Part shown: positions 1 through 8,268 of the stretch, piece by piece
Layout: each line of letters begins with the position of its first letter
How positions within the stretch are numbered: the stretch's first letter is position 1
Origin: Aquisphaera giovannonii
GTDB taxonomy: Bacteria > Planctomycetota > Planctomycetia > Isosphaerales > Isosphaeraceae
Direction: 5' to 3'
DNA: 64,000 nt
Assembly (NCBI RefSeq): GCF_008087625.1
Contig: NZ_CP042997.1
Span: 1,054,001 to 1,118,000 of the forward strand
Made by a program: the position numbers and the translations under genes
Notes under the pieces: generated by a model
Seen by the model: the letters and a program-made list of their open reading frames with translations, nothing else
Told to the model about the DNA's origin: nothing
Database searches by the model: none

Positions 1-326
1 GAGGTCGCGTCAACGCCGCAGACGACCTATGACCGCCGGTACGGCGAAGCTCCGGCCACGCCGACAGCGTGCGGCGGGCGGCTGGGGCGTCGCCTTCGGC
101 TCCGTCCCAGCCGCCCGGGCCGTTGGAGGCGCCTCCTACGAGGGCCGGTTCTTTTCGCCTCGCAAGCCCTATACGCGCGAGGAGAAGGTGCGGAAGACCC
201 GCGTCACGCTCGCGGCGTGCCCCGGAAGATCCGCAGACGGACGCTGTGGAAGGTGACGTCGGTCGCGGCGGGTCGTCGCCATGGGCGGCACGATCCGAGC
301 GCGCTGGGATCGCGAAAGAGTGCTCC
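1..326. other. Window edge, no gene recognised
   Basis: No convincing protein is encoded here on either strand. The stretch from about 80 to 130 resembles the GC-rich palindromic intergenic sequence that recurs near 15950 and 63000 in this window (a 'gcatcgccttcggctc'-type core). It may be the 3' side of a gene lying outside the window. Confidence 0.4.
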
Positions 327-1682
327 TCAGCGCTTGCCGATGACCCGCAGCCCCTCGCGTCCCTTCCGGAGTTGTTCCACGGCCGCGTCGGTCACTCCCG
401 TGCCGTCGACTTTGAGACTGATCAACACGGGGAGAGTGGCAAGGGCGTCAAGGACGGCGTCGGTCACGGCCGTGTTGCCGAGGTCGAGGTCCTGCAATTC
501 GGTCAAAGCCCCCAGGAGGGGGGCGGCGGAGTCGTCGATCCCGGTATTGCGCAGGTTGAGCTCCTGGAGCTCGGGGAGGCCCGCGAGGTGTCGCAGGCCC
601 GGACCCCGTATGCCGGTTGATTGGAGATTCAGCGAGCGGAGTCGAGGCACCCGCGTGACGGGCTCCAGCCCTTCGTCGGTGCTCGCCGTGGCCGAGAGGA
701 CGAGCCGCCGGAGGGCGGGCATCCCCGCGAGAGTGCGCAGGCCCGCGTCGCTCACCCGCGTCACGCCGAGAGAAAGCTCCTCGAGGGTGGCCTGCACGCC
801 GATCGACGCGAAACCGGCGTCGGTCAGGTCTTCCGAGCTGAGATGGAGCTTCCTGAGAGGCTTCCGCGCGAGGAAGTCGGCGAGGCCCGCGTCGGTCACG
901 GACCTGGCGCCGAGGCTGAGGCCCGACAGCCCGGTGAACGCGACGATCCGGGCGAGGCAGCGGTCGTCGAACTCGTCGCCGGAGACGTCCAGATGGCCCA
1001 CGCTGAGGCGTGCCGCCAGGCTCGACCATCCCTCCGGCGTCAGCCGGGCCCAGGACACCCTCAGATAGTCGAGAGAGCCGAGCCCGTCGAACACCCCGAG
1101 CTGCCGGTTGGACAGGGACCCGGTGGTGAAGGAGACGAAAACGATCCGGCCCGACTCGTCGGTCGTGACGGAATCCCCCACCCAACCGATGGCCTTCCGG
1201 ATCGCGCGGATGCTCCCGTCGCCCGCCGCGGCGCGGAACCTTTCGAGGAGGAACGCCGAGAAGCGGTCGGCCGCGCGGGCCCAGCCGAACTTCGGCCAGT
1301 CATCCTCATCCTCCTCAGGGATCGTGCAGGACTCGTCCCGGGCCGCGATGAACTCGGACTGCACCTCGACCGGCGGGTCGTCCGAGCCGTCCAGGCAGAT
1401 GTACCAGGCGGCGACGCCCTGGCATTCGTCCTGGACGCCGATCATGCCGTGCGCGACCTCGCGCGGGGAGCCCAGCTCCGCGATCGGGCGGAACGGGCCG
1501 AGTCCGCTCGCCTTCTTCATCAGGTCGTCAACCCCTTGCAGCGAATACCATTCGCGCACAGAGGCTGGGAAGCTGATGCCGAGCTCCCTCTCCCGGGCGG
1601 CCACGGCGGCGGCCGCCGCCTTCGACGATTTCGGCGCCTCACCCAGCAGGTCGAACGTCGGCCGGTGATATCTCAGTTTCAT
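327..1682 (-). CDS. SMI1/KNR4-type domain protein with leucine-rich repeats
   Basis: A 451-residue protein. The N-terminal part (about residues 20-190) has the look of the SMI1/KNR4 superfamily: an amphipathic start, the element FPASVREWYSLQGV, an acidic EEDEDDWP stretch and an aromatic-rich core. Residues from about 240 to the end form eight or so leucine-rich repeats of roughly 24 residues (pattern L.L....VTDAGL..L), resembling GALA/RNI-type repeats common in planctomycetes. No signal peptide is visible, so a cytoplasmic location is likely. SMI1 domains often occur in contact-dependent toxin immunity proteins, but no toxin gene is adjacent, so that role is only a possibility. The start was set at the ATG giving MKLRYHRPTF because the open frame upstream of it is low-complexity and shows no family similarity. 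It stands alone on its strand. Confidence 0.75.
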   Translation of the reverse strand: MKLRYHRPTFDLLGEAPKSSKAAAAAVAARERELGISFPASVREWYSLQGVDDLMKKASGLGPFRPIAELGSPREVAHGMIGVQDECQGVAAWYICLDGSDDPPVEVQSEFIAARDESCTIPEEDEDDWPKFGWARAADRFSAFLLERFRAAAGDGSIRAIRKAIGWVGDSVTTDESGRIVFVSFTTGSLSNRQLGVFDGLGSLDYLRVSWARLTPEGWSSLAARLSVGHLDVSGDEFDDRCLARIVAFTGLSGLSLGARSVTDAGLADFLARKPLRKLHLSSEDLTDAGFASIGVQATLEELSLGVTRVSDAGLRTLAGMPALRRLVLSATASTDEGLEPVTRVPRLRSLNLQSTGIRGPGLRHLAGLPELQELNLRNTGIDDSAAPLLGALTELQDLDLGNTAVTDAVLDALATLPVLISLKVDGTGVTDAAVEQLRKGREGLRVIGKR

Positions 1683-2414
1683 GGGGGAGAGTGCCTCAGT
1701 AGTCGGACGGAGGCCGCGTCTTCGACCGGGAAGCGACGCATTTTCTCTGGGCACCGCGGGGTGTGGCAAGGGCGCTACCGTTCCGGTCGGTGGCGGGACG
1801 AAGGTAGGTGTGCCCGGTGCCGGATCCGCCGGCCATGTCGCCACACGGGGCAGGCCGCCGGCGACCTGGATGACGCGACCGATTTGATCGGCCGGGGATT
1901 CGCAGCGGGCGGGATCGTATCCGGGGCCGCGTATCCCTTCGACGCGGCGCTACTCGACCGTTCCGGGCGGTTGTCCTGGTACCGGCGAGGTACCGCAAAA
2001 GACCGTCTTGAGCGAAATATCCGGGGGATTGCGGTTGAAATTCTCATTTTTCTCTCGCAAATACTCCCTTCGTTCGGCACAATCCCATCCACGCCGTACG
2101 TGTATCAGCCAAGAGTCTGGAAGACAAAGCATGCTCTGATGGGCGTTAGGCCCGCGCTCAATGCATCAGTCGCCTTCGGCGGCGCGCCGGGAGGCGAGGC
2201 ACGGCTCCTGGCGTGCTGGGCGTCGTGAACGAGCCGCGTTCGCCCTCGGGGATCGAAAAGTCGGCGTGGTCCGGGGAGTAAGCCGTCCTGCGTGCGGGCC
2301 AACCGTGTACGCGGGCTCGCGGGGCGGCCGCGCGCCTCGTCCGCCGGCTTTCGGGACGCCTGCGGCCGAGGTTTCGAGGCGCGAAGCGGACGCCACTTCG
2401 AGAGGGAGGCACGA
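1683..2414. other. Divergent intergenic region without a recognisable gene
   Basis: About 730 bases between two divergent genes. No open frame here resembles a protein. The part from about 2030 to 2150 is richer in A+T than its surroundings and is the most likely place for the promoter of the rightward gene, but no pair of -35 and -10 boxes stands out with good spacing. Confidence 0.4.
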
Positions 2415-5400
2415 ATGAGCGGGCCGGTCCTGCGGTTTGCGACCCCGATAACCCGGTCGAATCGGACGCGACGCCGCCGTCGCCACCGGCGGCTCGAGAT
2501 GGACCTCCTGGAATGGCGCTGCCTGCTGGCCGGCGGCCTCGTCGCGGCCTACGGCTTCAATGAGGGGAGCGGCGGTTCCCTGGGCGACGCGAGCGGGAAT
2601 GGGAACAACGGCACCATCAGCAACGCCACCTGGGCGACCGGGAAGTTCGGCACCGGCCTGAAGTTCTCCGGGGCGACCAACTCGTACGTGAGTATCCCCG
2701 ATGCTCCCAGCCTCGACCTGACCGGGGCCCTGACCATCGAAGCCTGGGTCGACCCTTCGAGCCTTTCCAGCCCGGAGGCGAACTGGTGCGCGGCCGTCGC
2801 CAAGGATCACCCGAACTCGAGCAACGACATCAGCTACGCGATCTACGCAGCCACCGGCACGTCCACGCCGCCCGGCGCGCATATCCTGGTCAGCGGTGGC
2901 GACAAGGGGGTCCCGGCCAGCTCGAAGCTCACGCTCAACTCGTGGACCCACCTCGCCGCCACCTACGACGGCGCGACGATGAAGATGTACGTCAACGGGA
3001 CGCTGATGAAGAGCCAGGCCCAATCCGGCAGCGTCGTCGAGGTCAATGCGCCACTCAAGATCGGCGGCGACTGGTCGGGCGAGATGTTCGCGGGGATCAT
3101 CGACGAGGTCCGGATCTACAACGTCGCCCTGACGCAGAGCCAGATCCAGGGCGACATGAACGCGCCTGTGGATTCGATCCCCCCGACGGTGGCGATGACG
3201 GCCCCATCCGGCGGCAGCACCGTCTCCGGCAAGGCCGTCACCCTCTCCGCGGACGCCTCGGACAACGTCGGGGTGGCCAGCGTCCAGTTCCTCGTCGATG
3301 GCAAGGGCGTCGGGGCCCCGGTGGCGTCATCCCCCTACCGGTACACCTGGGACACGACGGGGATCGCGAACGGGCCCCACACCCTCGCCGCCAGGGCGAC
3401 CGACCTGGGCGGAAATAGCTCCACATCGGCGGCGGTCTCCGTGACCGTCAGCAATCAGGACGTGACCCCGCCCTCGGTGGGCATCACGGCCCCGGCCGCC
3501 GGGGCCAGCCTGAGCGGCACGACGACGCTCTCGGCCGTCGCGACCGACGACCAGGCCGTCGCCAGCGTCCAGTTCCAGGTCGACGGGGTGGATGTCGGGC
3601 CCGCGCTGACCTCGGCGCCGTACTCAACCTCCTGGGACACGACGGCCGTGTCAGGCGGCGCGCACACGGTCGTCGCGATCGCGACGGACTCCAGCGGCAA
3701 CGTCGCGACGGCCAGCGTGGGCGTGACCGTGAACCAGCAGGGAGACGCCATCCCCCCCTCGGTGGCGATCACGTCCCCCGCGGCGGGAGCCTGGGCCGGC
3801 ACGCTCACCCTCTCCGCGGCGGCGGCCGACAACCTCGCGGTCCGGAGCGTCCAGTTCGCGGTGGACGGGGCCGACGTGGGCCCACCGATCACGACCGGGC
3901 CGTACCAGGCCACCTGGTCCAGTTCGCTCGTTGCGGACGGTCCCCACACGATCACCGCGAAGGCGACCGACACGAGCGGCAATACGGCGACGAGCAGCAT
4001 CTCGATCCAGGTGGTCAACGGCGGGCAATTCGGCTCCGTCATCAACATGCCCGTCGACCCGTATGACAACACGGCCATCGTGCCGATGAACGTGGTCCTC
4101 CTGGACAACGGCAAGATCCTCATGTGGGACGGCGGGCCGGACTGCCTGGGCGGCCAGTCGCCCACGGTTTGGGACCCCGCGGCCGGGACCTTCACGTTCG
4201 TCCCCGAGGTCACGCAGGCGGAGGTCCGGGACCTGTTCTGCTCCGCCCAGACCGTGCTGGCCGACGGCCGCGTCCTGGTCGCGGGGGGGCACGATTGCAC
4301 CAGCACCACCTACATCGGGACCGCCATCGCCAACGTCTTCGACCCCGCCACCGGCACCTGGACGTACCTGCCCGACATGCACGACCGGCGCTGGTATCCC
4401 ACGGCCACGACCCTGCCCAACGGATCGGCGCTCGTGACCGCCGGCTCGGCGAACAACACGCTCGACTACGACCCGATCCCGGAGGTCTATGACCCCGTCG
4501 CGAACACCTGGACCAAGCTCACCGGCGCCAGCCAGGTGATCCCGAATTATCCGTTCATGTTCGTGCTCCCCGACGGCCGCGTCTTCGCCGCCGGCTCCGA
4601 CGAGGCCAAGATGGCCTCCTACGTCCTGAACGTGGCGACCCGGTCGTGGTCGGTCGTCGACCCGACGGCCCTGGACGCCGGCAGCGCGGTGCAGTACCTG
4701 CCCGGCAAGGTCATGAAGGCCGGCAGCTCCTATCTGTCGGCCCCGGCGGACAACGGGGGGGGCACTCCTTCCGCGAACACCACGTACGTCATCGACATGA
4801 ATGGGGCGTCGCCGGCCTGGCAGCAGACGGCCTCGATGGCCAACGCGCGCACGCATTTGAACCTGACCATACTCCCGGACGACACCGTGCTGGCGACGGG
4901 CGGATCGAGCGACATCGGCGGCGTGAACCCGGCCCACGCGGTCTACCCGGCGGAGCTCTGGTCGCCGGTCACGCAGACATGGACGACGATGGCCAGCATG
5001 GTGACCCCGCGGCTCTACCACTCGACCGCGCTCCTCCTGCCCGACGGCCGCGTCGTCGTGGCCGGCGGGGGGCACAACTATTACAACAACATCGCCTACC
5101 CGAGCGCGGAGATTTACTCGCCCGCCTACCTGTTCAAGGGGGCCCGGCCGACCGTCACGTCCTCCCCGAGCACCCTGAGTTACGGCTCCAGCTTCTTCGT
5201 CGGGACGCCCGACGGGTCGAGCATCGCCTCGGTCGCCCTGGTCCGCAACGGCTCGGTCACCCACTCCTTCAACATGGACCAGTCCTACGTCCCGCTGGCC
5301 TTCTCCCAGACGGCCGGCGGGCTGACGGTCCAGGCGCCCTCCGACGCGAACCTCGCACCGCCCGGCTACTACATGCTCTTCCTCGTCAACTCCAACGGCG

Positions 5401-6962
5401 TGCCGTCGATCGCGCCGTTCGTGCGGCTCCCCGCCGGCTACGAAGATACACAGCCCCCCTCGGCGCCGACCGACCTGGCGGCCGGCGGCTCCCCGGGCAG
5501 TGTCAGCCTCTCCTGGGGGGCCGCGACCGACAACGTGGGCGTAGCGAAGTACTACATCTACCGGTCTACCACGCCCGGCTTCACCCCGTCGGGCTCCAAC
5601 CTGATCGGAACGTCCGCGACGACGGGATTCGTGGATTACGTCGCCGCCGGCACCTATTACTACCGGGTCGCGGCCCAGGATGCCGCCGGCAACCTCGGCC
5701 CGGCGTCCGAAGAGGCCGCGGGCACGTCGCTGGCCGACACGGTCGCGCCGACGGTGAGCCTGACGGCCCCCTCGGCGGGGGCGACGGTGTCGGGGACCGT
5801 GCTCGTCTCGGCCGTCGCGTCGGACAACGTGGCCGTGGCCGGGGTCCAGTTCCTGCTCGACGGCCAGTCGCTCGGCTCGATGGTCACGACCGCTCCCTAT
5901 TCGATCTCCTGGGGGACGACGTCGGCGTCGAACGGGGCGCATACCCTCGGGGCCGTCGCCTACGACGCCTCGGGCAATCAGGCGTCCGCCGGCACGATCG
6001 CCATCACCGTCTCGAACGCCGCGCCCACCGGCCTGGTCGCCTCCTATTCCTTCGACGAGGGGGCCGGCGCCGCCCTGAACGACTCGTCCGGCAATGGCAA
6101 CAACGGGGCGATCGCCAACGCCTCGTGGTCCGCGGCCGGCAAATACGCGGGCGCCTTGAGCTTCACGGGGGCGACGACCTCGATGGCGACCGTGCCGGAT
6201 GGCCCCTCGCTACACCTCGCCAAGGGGATGACCCTGGAGGCCTGGGTCAATCCGAGCAGCCTGAACAGCCCCGACCTCGGCTGGTGCGCGGCGATCGCCA
6301 AGGACCATCAGAATTCCTCGAACGATGTCGCCTACGGCCTGTACGCGGCCAGCGGGTCGGGCACCCCCCCGTCGGCCCACATCCTGGTCAGTGGCAAGGA
6401 CTATGCGGCACAGGGGGCGTCGGTGCTGCCGCTCAACGCCTGGACCTTCCTGGCCGCGACCTATGACGGGAGCGTCCTCAAGCTCTACGTCAACGGCAAC
6501 CTCGCCGGCAGCAAGTCCATCAAGGGCAGCATCACGAGCACGACCGATCCGCTGCGGATCGGCGGCGACTGGTCGGGCGAGATGTTCACCGGATTGATCG
6601 ACAACGTGCGGATCTACAGCGTGGCCCTCTCGGCCTCGCAGATCCTCGCGGACCAGTCCACGGCGGCTCCTGCCCTCGCGGCTGCCCCGCTGTCGGCCTC
6701 GGCATCGATCCAGGTCACGCCGAGCCGCCAGGCCGCGATGCTCCCGGCCGCGGGCGTTCTGGCGATAACCACCCTGAGCGGGCCATCGAACGCCAGGGCC
6801 CGGGCCGTCGTCCCCTCGACCGCCATGCAGACCACCGGCCCCGGTACCCCGATGCCCGCGATGGTGCTCGGCGAGGCATGGAAGTCGCGGCCCATGACCC
6901 TGCTCGCCCCGAGGAAGCCATCCGCGATCCACTTCGGCGGCGGAGGCCGACTCTGGGATTGA
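2415..6962 (+). CDS. Extracellular copper-radical oxidase (galactose/glyoxal oxidase type) with LamG, Ig-like and FN3 domains
   Basis: A 1515-residue modular protein. Approximate order: basic leader with the planctomycete export-like motif RLEMDLLEWRCLLAG (residues 17-37), LamG-like domain (39-250), three Ig-like domains with the pattern 'DNVGVASVQFLVDG' (253-535), Kelch-type galactose-oxidase propeller (540-905), DUF1929-type C-terminal domain of that family (909-1010), fibronectin III (1012-1105), fourth Ig-like domain (1110-1202), second LamG (1205-1412) and a 100-residue tail. The radical-copper site looks intact by motif: C609 in LFCSAQ and Y661 in RRWYPTA (the expected Cys-Tyr pair), Y868-H869 in RLYHSTA and H950 in VTHSFNMDQ. 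Such enzymes oxidise primary alcohols or aldehydes with O2 and release H2O2; the substrate cannot be read. The LamG domains suggest glycan binding. Start: ATG 12-15 nt after a GAGGGAGG ribosome-binding site. It converges with the next gene with only 12 bases between. Confidence 0.85.
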   Translation: MSGPVLRFATPITRSNRTRRRRRHRRLEMDLLEWRCLLAGGLVAAYGFNEGSGGSLGDASGNGNNGTISNATWATGKFGTGLKFSGATNSYVSIPDAPSLDLTGALTIEAWVDPSSLSSPEANWCAAVAKDHPNSSNDISYAIYAATGTSTPPGAHILVSGGDKGVPASSKLTLNSWTHLAATYDGATMKMYVNGTLMKSQAQSGSVVEVNAPLKIGGDWSGEMFAGIIDEVRIYNVALTQSQIQGDMNAPVDSIPPTVAMTAPSGGSTVSGKAVTLSADASDNVGVASVQFLVDGKGVGAPVASSPYRYTWDTTGIANGPHTLAARATDLGGNSSTSAAVSVTVSNQDVTPPSVGITAPAAGASLSGTTTLSAVATDDQAVASVQFQVDGVDVGPALTSAPYSTSWDTTAVSGGAHTVVAIATDSSGNVATASVGVTVNQQGDAIPPSVAITSPAAGAWAGTLTLSAAAADNLAVRSVQFAVDGADVGPPITTGPYQATWSSSLVADGPHTITAKATDTSGNTATSSISIQVVNGGQFGSVINMPVDPYDNTAIVPMNVVLLDNGKILMWDGGPDCLGGQSPTVWDPAAGTFTFVPEVTQAEVRDLFCSAQTVLADGRVLVAGGHDCTSTTYIGTAIANVFDPATGTWTYLPDMHDRRWYPTATTLPNGSALVTAGSANNTLDYDPIPEVYDPVANTWTKLTGASQVIPNYPFMFVLPDGRVFAAGSDEAKMASYVLNVATRSWSVVDPTALDAGSAVQYLPGKVMKAGSSYLSAPADNGGGTPSANTTYVIDMNGASPAWQQTASMANARTHLNLTILPDDTVLATGGSSDIGGVNPAHAVYPAELWSPVTQTWTTMASMVTPRLYHSTALLLPDGRVVVAGGGHNYYNNIAYPSAEIYSPAYLFKGARPTVTSSPSTLSYGSSFFVGTPDGSSIASVALVRNGSVTHSFNMDQSYVPLAFSQTAGGLTVQAPSDANLAPPGYYMLFLVNSNGVPSIAPFVRLPAGYEDTQPPSAPTDLAAGGSPGSVSLSWGAATDNVGVAKYYIYRSTTPGFTPSGSNLIGTSATTGFVDYVAAGTYYYRVAAQDAAGNLGPASEEAAGTSLADTVAPTVSLTAPSAGATVSGTVLVSAVASDNVAVAGVQFLLDGQSLGSMVTTAPYSISWGTTSASNGAHTLGAVAYDASGNQASAGTIAITVSNAAPTGLVASYSFDEGAGAALNDSSGNGNNGAIANASWSAAGKYAGALSFTGATTSMATVPDGPSLHLAKGMTLEAWVNPSSLNSPDLGWCAAIAKDHQNSSNDVAYGLYAASGSGTPPSAHILVSGKDYAAQGASVLPLNAWTFLAATYDGSVLKLYVNGNLAGSKSIKGSITSTTDPLRIGGDWSGEMFTGLIDNVRIYSVALSASQILADQSTAAPALAAAPLSASASIQVTPSRQAAMLPAAGVLAITTLSGPSNARARAVVPSTAMQTTGPGTPMPAMVLGEAWKSRPMTLLAPRKPSAIHFGGGGRLWD

Positions 6963-6974
6963 TCCGATTATGGC

Positions 6975-8072
6975 TCACGCCGGCAGCGTCCGCCGGAAGA
7001 ACCGCAGCCAGTTGCCGTGGAAGATGGCGTCGATGGCGGCGGAATCGTAGCCGCGGGCGGAGAGGATGGCGTCGAGCTTCTGGAGGTCGGAGATCCGGTC
7101 CAGGCCGGCGGGGACCTGCTCGGTGCCGAAGCCGCCGTCGAGGTCGCTGCCGATCGCCACGTTCGTCGGCTTGCCGGCGAGCTGGGTGATGTGGTCGATG
7201 TGGTCCGCCAGGGCCTCCAGGCGGACGACCTCGCGCGAGGTCTGGCCGCGGACCCAACCGGGGGCGAGCATCCAGGCGTCGAGGGCCACGCCGATCACCG
7301 CGTCGCGCTCGAGCAGGAGCCGGATCTGGTCGTCGGTGAACTGGCGCTGGTCGGGCACGAGCGAGCGGCAGTTGTTGTGGCTCGCGAGCACCGGGCCGTC
7401 GAACGTGGCCAGGGCCTGGAAGAAGCTCGTGTCGGACAGGTGCGTCGCGTCCAGGATCATCCCCAGCCTCTCGAACTCCTTCAGCAGCCGGACCCCGTCG
7501 GAGGTCAGGGGGCCGTCCGCCCCGGTGCCCACGGCGTAGCGGTTCGCGCCGTAGTGCACCAGGTTCACCGAGCGGAGGCCGAGATTCCACCAAGCCGAGG
7601 CCTGCTCCGGCTCGACGATCGGGTCGGCGCCTTCCATGGCCAGGATGTAGCCGATCGGCGGGGCGGCGGGCCCTTCACCCTCGCCGGACTCCCAGGCGGC
7701 CCAGTGGGCGTCCAGGTGCGAGGCCGTCCGGATCATCTGCAGCAGCCCTCTCCGCTCCAGGAGGAAGTAGTAGGCGAGCTGGCCGCGGGCGTGTGCCGAG
7801 GCGAGGTCGGAGGTGGGGAAGTCCAGGCTCATCCGGGGCGAGCCCTCCGGCTTCCTCGCCTGCGGCCGGCTGCGGGACAGCAGCGTGGCCTGGCAGGCCG
7901 CGATGCCCCCCCGCCGCATCTCCGGCAGGCTGGTCGTCGCCCGCCCGCGCGCCGGGTGGTCGGTCATGCCGGCCTCGGCCCGGTTCATCCGGTCCAGGTC
8001 CAGCGTGAGGTCGCGGTCCCAGGACATCGCATTCCAGGCCAGGTCCAGGTGCCCGTCGAAGATCAATCGCAT
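6975..8072 (-). CDS. Membrane dipeptidase-like hydrolase, peptidase family M19
   Basis: A 365-residue protein of the M19 (renal/membrane dipeptidase) family, a metal-dependent amidohydrolase-fold group that cleaves dipeptides, often with D-residues at the C-terminal position. The N-terminal metal motif is H8-x-D10 in FDGHLDLAWN. Further metal or active-site elements are the glutamate in AMEGADPI, histidines in DATHLSD and LASHNNCRS, and the late aspartate in GSDLDGGFG. The length is normal for the family. No signal peptide is seen from this start, so it is probably cytoplasmic. The ATG giving MRLIFDGHLD was chosen because the family normally starts just before the HxD motif; the open frame continues 160 codons upstream without similarity. 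It is divergent from the GH97 gene. Confidence 0.88.
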   Translation of the reverse strand: MRLIFDGHLDLAWNAMSWDRDLTLDLDRMNRAEAGMTDHPARGRATTSLPEMRRGGIAACQATLLSRSRPQARKPEGSPRMSLDFPTSDLASAHARGQLAYYFLLERRGLLQMIRTASHLDAHWAAWESGEGEGPAAPPIGYILAMEGADPIVEPEQASAWWNLGLRSVNLVHYGANRYAVGTGADGPLTSDGVRLLKEFERLGMILDATHLSDTSFFQALATFDGPVLASHNNCRSLVPDQRQFTDDQIRLLLERDAVIGVALDAWMLAPGWVRGQTSREVVRLEALADHIDHITQLAGKPTNVAIGSDLDGGFGTEQVPAGLDRISDLQKLDAILSARGYDSAAIDAIFHGNWLRFFRRTLPA

Positions 8073-8134
8073 GGCATCTCGCCCCGATCGCCGCGGCGGC
8101 CCGGCCCGTCGCGGGCGGCCGCCGGCCGTGCTAA

Positions 8135-8164
8135 GGTATACACCACGCGGAGCCTCCCCCGCAA
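8135..8164 (-). promoter_or_regulatory. Possible promoter of the M19 dipeptidase gene
   Basis: On the minus strand, TTGCGG (8164-8159) and TATACC (8140-8135) are separated by 18 bases, a fair match to a vegetative promoter. The start codon lies about 60 bases downstream. It sits in the 196-base gap between two divergent genes. It is a motif match only. Confidence 0.3.
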
Positions 8165-8268
8165 CGCCTTGGGTCGAAATATCGAGATCCGTAGATGGCA
8201 GCCGCCGGACCCAGTCGGGCCGCCGGGAGGGCGGCGCGGCCCTCGCCTCGCCCGCAACGAGACACATC

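Noticed and set aside
327-1682. SMI1/LRR protein as immunity partner of the nuclease at 50052
   Set aside because: The genes are almost 50 kb apart and nothing links them; immunity genes normally sit next to the toxin.
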